DNA of 64,000 bases, taken from NCBI GenBank assembly GCA_038501785.1, contig JBAMJR010000195.1, positions 995,001-1,059,000 on the forward strand, given 5' to 3'. Below the pieces are notes generated by a model. It had not been told where the DNA came from. It worked only from the letters and a program-made list of their open reading frames with translations, and made no database searches. Positions 60,601 to 64,000 of the stretch are shown here, piece by piece. The stretch is from Myoxocephalus aenaeus (taxonomy: Eukaryota; Chordata; Actinopteri; Perciformes; Cottidae). How positions within the stretch are numbered: position 1 is the first letter of the stretch; each line of letters starts with the position of its first letter. The position numbers and the translations under genes were made by a program.

Positions 60601-61170
60601 GCAATTCCTCACATTTTGGAAGATGGAACCAGCAAATGTATGGAATTGTAGCTTGATAAATAACTTGACCTACGAAATAATGCACTATAAATTGTATTTA
60701 ACCAAGTAGTCAATTCCTATGTGATCCACGTAATCTTGGACCAGTCGTGTCAGGAGCTGGCAACTCAGTAAAAAGTTAAATAAAATCAACTCCAACAAAA
60801 TTATACTTTAACTAACTTCATGAACATTGTAAAACTTAGTTAGTGAGATCAAATATACATAAAAAGCAGCCAAGAAAACATTTATGTCCTGACAAAATGT
60901 AGGCTAGCACTGATATAGCTGTGTTAAGCCAACGTCAGCGCTCAATGATATATTGGTGACTCTAATTATCCGTTTTTTAGATTAATATAGAAATATGAAT
61001 GTGTGTATTTGTTGAACTGCAACCTATGTGTAGTTTTCACAGACTGCAATGCAAACAATTTGGTTTACTGACTGGATGAATATTAATTTTTTTCAGACTT
61101 CACACTTGCTTGCTTGTATTATTCATAAATATAAATATACTATCGCAGTGCACATGCACTTCTCTTCTGC

Positions 61171-61171
61171 G

Positions 61172-61203
<32 letters not shown>
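61171..61203. repeat. (TG)n repeat in unc119 intron 1
   Basis: About 16 TG units ending in a GCGTGCGC variant. Confidence 0.9.
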
Positions 61204-61204
<1 letters not shown>

Positions 61205-61597
61205 CGCCTGCCTTCAACGAGAGGGCAGGAGACAATATGTGTGGTTTCCATGCCGACGAGACAGAGTGGCCTCGGTCCAATCAGGAGCTGGCTGTGATGT
61301 GTGTAGTGGAGAAGCCCTCACTGAGCTGAAGGAAGCTTATGTCTCATGTGGGATAACAAACCTGAGAGTGGTGGGTGTTAATTACTGTAATGAAACACTT
61401 GCACGTAATGGATTTCATGCAAGGACATTAACCTCAATCTTACTTTTTCCCGCGAGGCTTGCTGGTACGAGGGTTCAAAACTCTAACTGCTCAAACTTGT
61501 TGCAAATTGCTCTTTTAATTGTTGCCACCAGTTTGAGTAGATTTTATCGTGAGCATCTGTCAATCGATACTTGTGTGGGAAAGTTTAATTGACAACA

Positions 61598-61715
61598 AGA
61601 CTAAGAGTCAACAGCCCCGCTAGCGCCTCTGTGAGGCTGCACTTCCACATGGCGGTGCTTTTAAATGCTAATGTTAGCATGCTAACATGCTCACATTGAG
61701 TGATCACAAAATATT
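61598..61715 (+). repeat. Dispersed repeat, copy 3 (5' part)
   Basis: It starts GACTAAGAGTCAACAGCC like copy 2 and contains GTTAGCATGCTAACATGCTC; it lacks the later GGCTGATGG part. Confidence 0.5.
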
Positions 61716-64000
61716 TTAAATGCACTTCACCATTTTAAGATAGATCATTCTCAGTTTGTGCCCAATTTTGCTGGAAAGTAGATTAGTTTGAATATATTTT
61801 CACTCAAATTGATGCATCCGAATGTTGTTTCCTGCTTCCTTTGGTTTACAAAACAAAAAAATTAAAAGGAGAAACAAACTATGAGGTCTTATCAATTCAA
61901 ATTGATGGAAAACTGAATTTATTATACTCAAAACCTGCATCTTATAAATAAAAAACTGTAATTAAAATGTGCATCCCACTTTCAAAAATAAAATGTCCAG
62001 TGAGACAGACTGAACTAGATTCCATTATCAGTGTCAGCTGTAATTTTCACACACACATGCACGTTGGATTTATAACATGCATGTTGCTTTAATATGGCTT
62101 CATATACCGGCAATCTTAAACCTTCATATTGAAAGGTTCCTAAGATCTGTTCTGTCCCAGCGTTATCTGGGTGAACTGCTAAAACAAGCTCAGAAGCGTT
62201 TATTTTGGCTGAATCTAGGTCATGTGTTACAGTGTGTGTTGAACTGTGGACCTGACGAGTTTAGCCAGTGAACTGCTGAGGTCTGCCACGTCGACAGTGA
62301 CAGGACAGGACTCAGCCGAGAGACGACAGAAAGAAACACGACAGAAAACATACAAACATCCCTTTTCTGATATGTGGTACACAGTGCAGCAGCTTTTAGG
62401 GTTTTACCACAAAGTGGTAGCCGTATTGGCTTTGTCATTAATATATTTTGTTTAAGGTATGAACCATACTGGCTCTGTGCTGGCGGCAACAACAGTAATG
62501 CAGTTAAACACTTGTTGAGCAGCTACTTTGTCAGATATCTTAACTTTTTTTATTACCACACTTTATACCATTCGTTAAAAGAGACGTATCATTGTGTTTG
62601 TTTTCACCACAAAAAGATCCACAGAAAACATTTTACGACACCCACTTGACATGACATGCTCATATAAGATGTCAAAGTGAAGGCTGTAAAATATTGGAAA
62701 TGAAGGTCGATACATTCGTCTTGTGATAAGATCACATAACATCTGAAGAAGAAAAAAACGGCTGATGTTGAATTTTGAAGAAGTGGTTTGCTGACGAGCT
62801 TCCTGTTTTCCAGCACAGTTCAGAGTTACTGCAACACTTACAGCTTCGACTGTTTATCTTCTTAGTGTGTTTCCTATATTCAACGTCACTTCACTGAACA
62901 CTTCACAAAGGTTGTCTTTTGGTTGGATAAGTCCTATAGAAACACACACACACAAGTACACACACTAACTGCTATCAATGCCCAGCCATAGATGTTGTAC
63001 TGTATGTTATTTTTTAGAATGATGTGGCTGCTGTTTGTTTGTTGGTTTCATGTGTGTTTGTGTGGAGGCTGTGAGAATCTTCAGGTGTTGTACGGCGGTG
63101 TATTCAGCGCCGTACTCAGAGCTGATGTGTTCAGAAGAGCCAACCTCAGCGTTCAGACTGACAGAGGAGCAAAGGCATCAGAGCGTCTCAACGAATCAGG
63201 TCAGCTCTGTCAGGAAGGAACACGCTTTAAACGGAGTCGGCGACACACTGTGACATCGGGTTATGTTTCTCTGCTCCGCCATGAACACGAAACATGATAA
63301 ATACCATGCAGGGAGCATTGCAAATAATCATCCAGTCCCGGGGGAATTCATGTAGAAATAAACACTTTCTTCCTTAAAAGTGCTGACCTACTTATTATCT
63401 CATTTACATTGCACATTTAGTAACACTGGTGAACTACAACTAGCAGACAATTCAAGCAAGGTGCACATTATTGAGTGGTTTACCGCCAATGTCAGTGTGT
63501 TCTTACACACGTCCTGACCTACCAAACTAAAAGACATCGTGACAAAATGAACGATGAACTATTGAGTTGGGAGCTGATGGTAACATCTCACATATCACGT
63601 TATGTTTTTTAGTGGGAAGCTGTCAATGTGTCATTGAGAACAGCTGTTGGGTTGATTGGACAGTCGGAGCTCCTATCGGTAGTGAATGAATGTTCCCTAG
63701 TGTACCGATAGACATCCATGTCTCCACTGTTGTTGTTCTTCGTCTTTGAGCAGACGGATGTGGTCAGCAGACACAGATGGGGTCAGCATACACAGCAGAC
63801 ATTGTGTGTTTGTGTGACAACTGCAGATTTCTTAACTTGTAATTACACATTCATTGATTCAGACCTGCACTGCTCCCCTCTCTGAAACAACGTTATCCCA
63901 AATGTATTTATTTTCTACCTGTGAGCTTTGTGAATGTCGTAGTGAGGCGAGGGAGAGAGGGATCCTCAGTGGAAAGGATGGAGAGATGTTGAAATTACAC

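Larger units (their letters stand above)
57697..64000. other. Intron 1 of unc119 (at least 6.3 kb)
   Basis: No downstream unc119 exon and no other gene is recognisable up to the right edge. The intron contains a partial dispersed repeat at 61598-61715, a TG repeat at 61171-61203 and AT-rich unique sequence. Several open frames of 60-160 codons carry no domain. Confidence 0.55.

Noticed and set aside
61110..61592. 160-codon frame in unc119 intron 1
   Set aside because: It reads through a TG repeat, has no domain, and shows no sign of a splice-connected partner.

Overview
The window is vertebrate nuclear DNA, almost certainly from a ray-finned fish and probably a percomorph. Genes are split into many short exons with GT-AG introns. 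Long CA/TG, CT, ATT and homopolymer G/C tracts are abundant. Tc1-like, piggyBac-like and tRNA-derived SINE relics are present, and the recognisable proteins are vertebrate families in typical fish form.

Layout: (1) 1-3792, + strand: 3' half of an fbxo40-type F-box gene, cut by the left edge. (2) 7480-4336, - strand: complete tlcd2 (five exons, 256 aa), convergent with fbxo40. (3) 9634-19152, + strand: complete 19-exon Rieske/FAD oxidoreductase of the AIFM3/AIFM4 family (563 aa), with a piggyBac-like element in one intron and a palindromic minisatellite in another. (4) 23326-21451, - strand: two-exon liat1-like gene. (5) 24130-24059, - strand: tRNA-Trp(CCA). (6) 34048-34135, + strand: the mir-22 hairpin, in a probable spliced non-coding host transcript; none of the open frames around it looks like a gene. 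(7) 36575-37380, + strand: trarg1-like CD225/dispanin membrane protein (180 aa). (8) 49542-38591, - strand: gosr1, nine exons, tail-to-tail with trarg1; its long sixth intron holds Tc1 and retroviral gag relics. (9) 51912-50843, - strand: cryba1 lens crystallin (196 aa) with TATA box and Maf half-site. (10) From 57447, + strand: exon 1 of unc119; the rest lies beyond the right edge.

The genes do not form a pathway. The order does carry a synteny signal: tlcd2, mir-22, liat1 and trarg1 have human counterparts on 17p13.3, and gosr1, cryba1 and unc119 on 17q11.2 (recalled map knowledge, not computed). No clearly new system was found. The observations most worth checking are simple repeats pressed against splice sites in aifm4, tlcd2 and liat1, two one-base reading-frame breaks in gosr1, a near-perfect 78-bp palindrome, an orphan exon in the gosr1 intron, and the touching 3' ends of trarg1 and gosr1.
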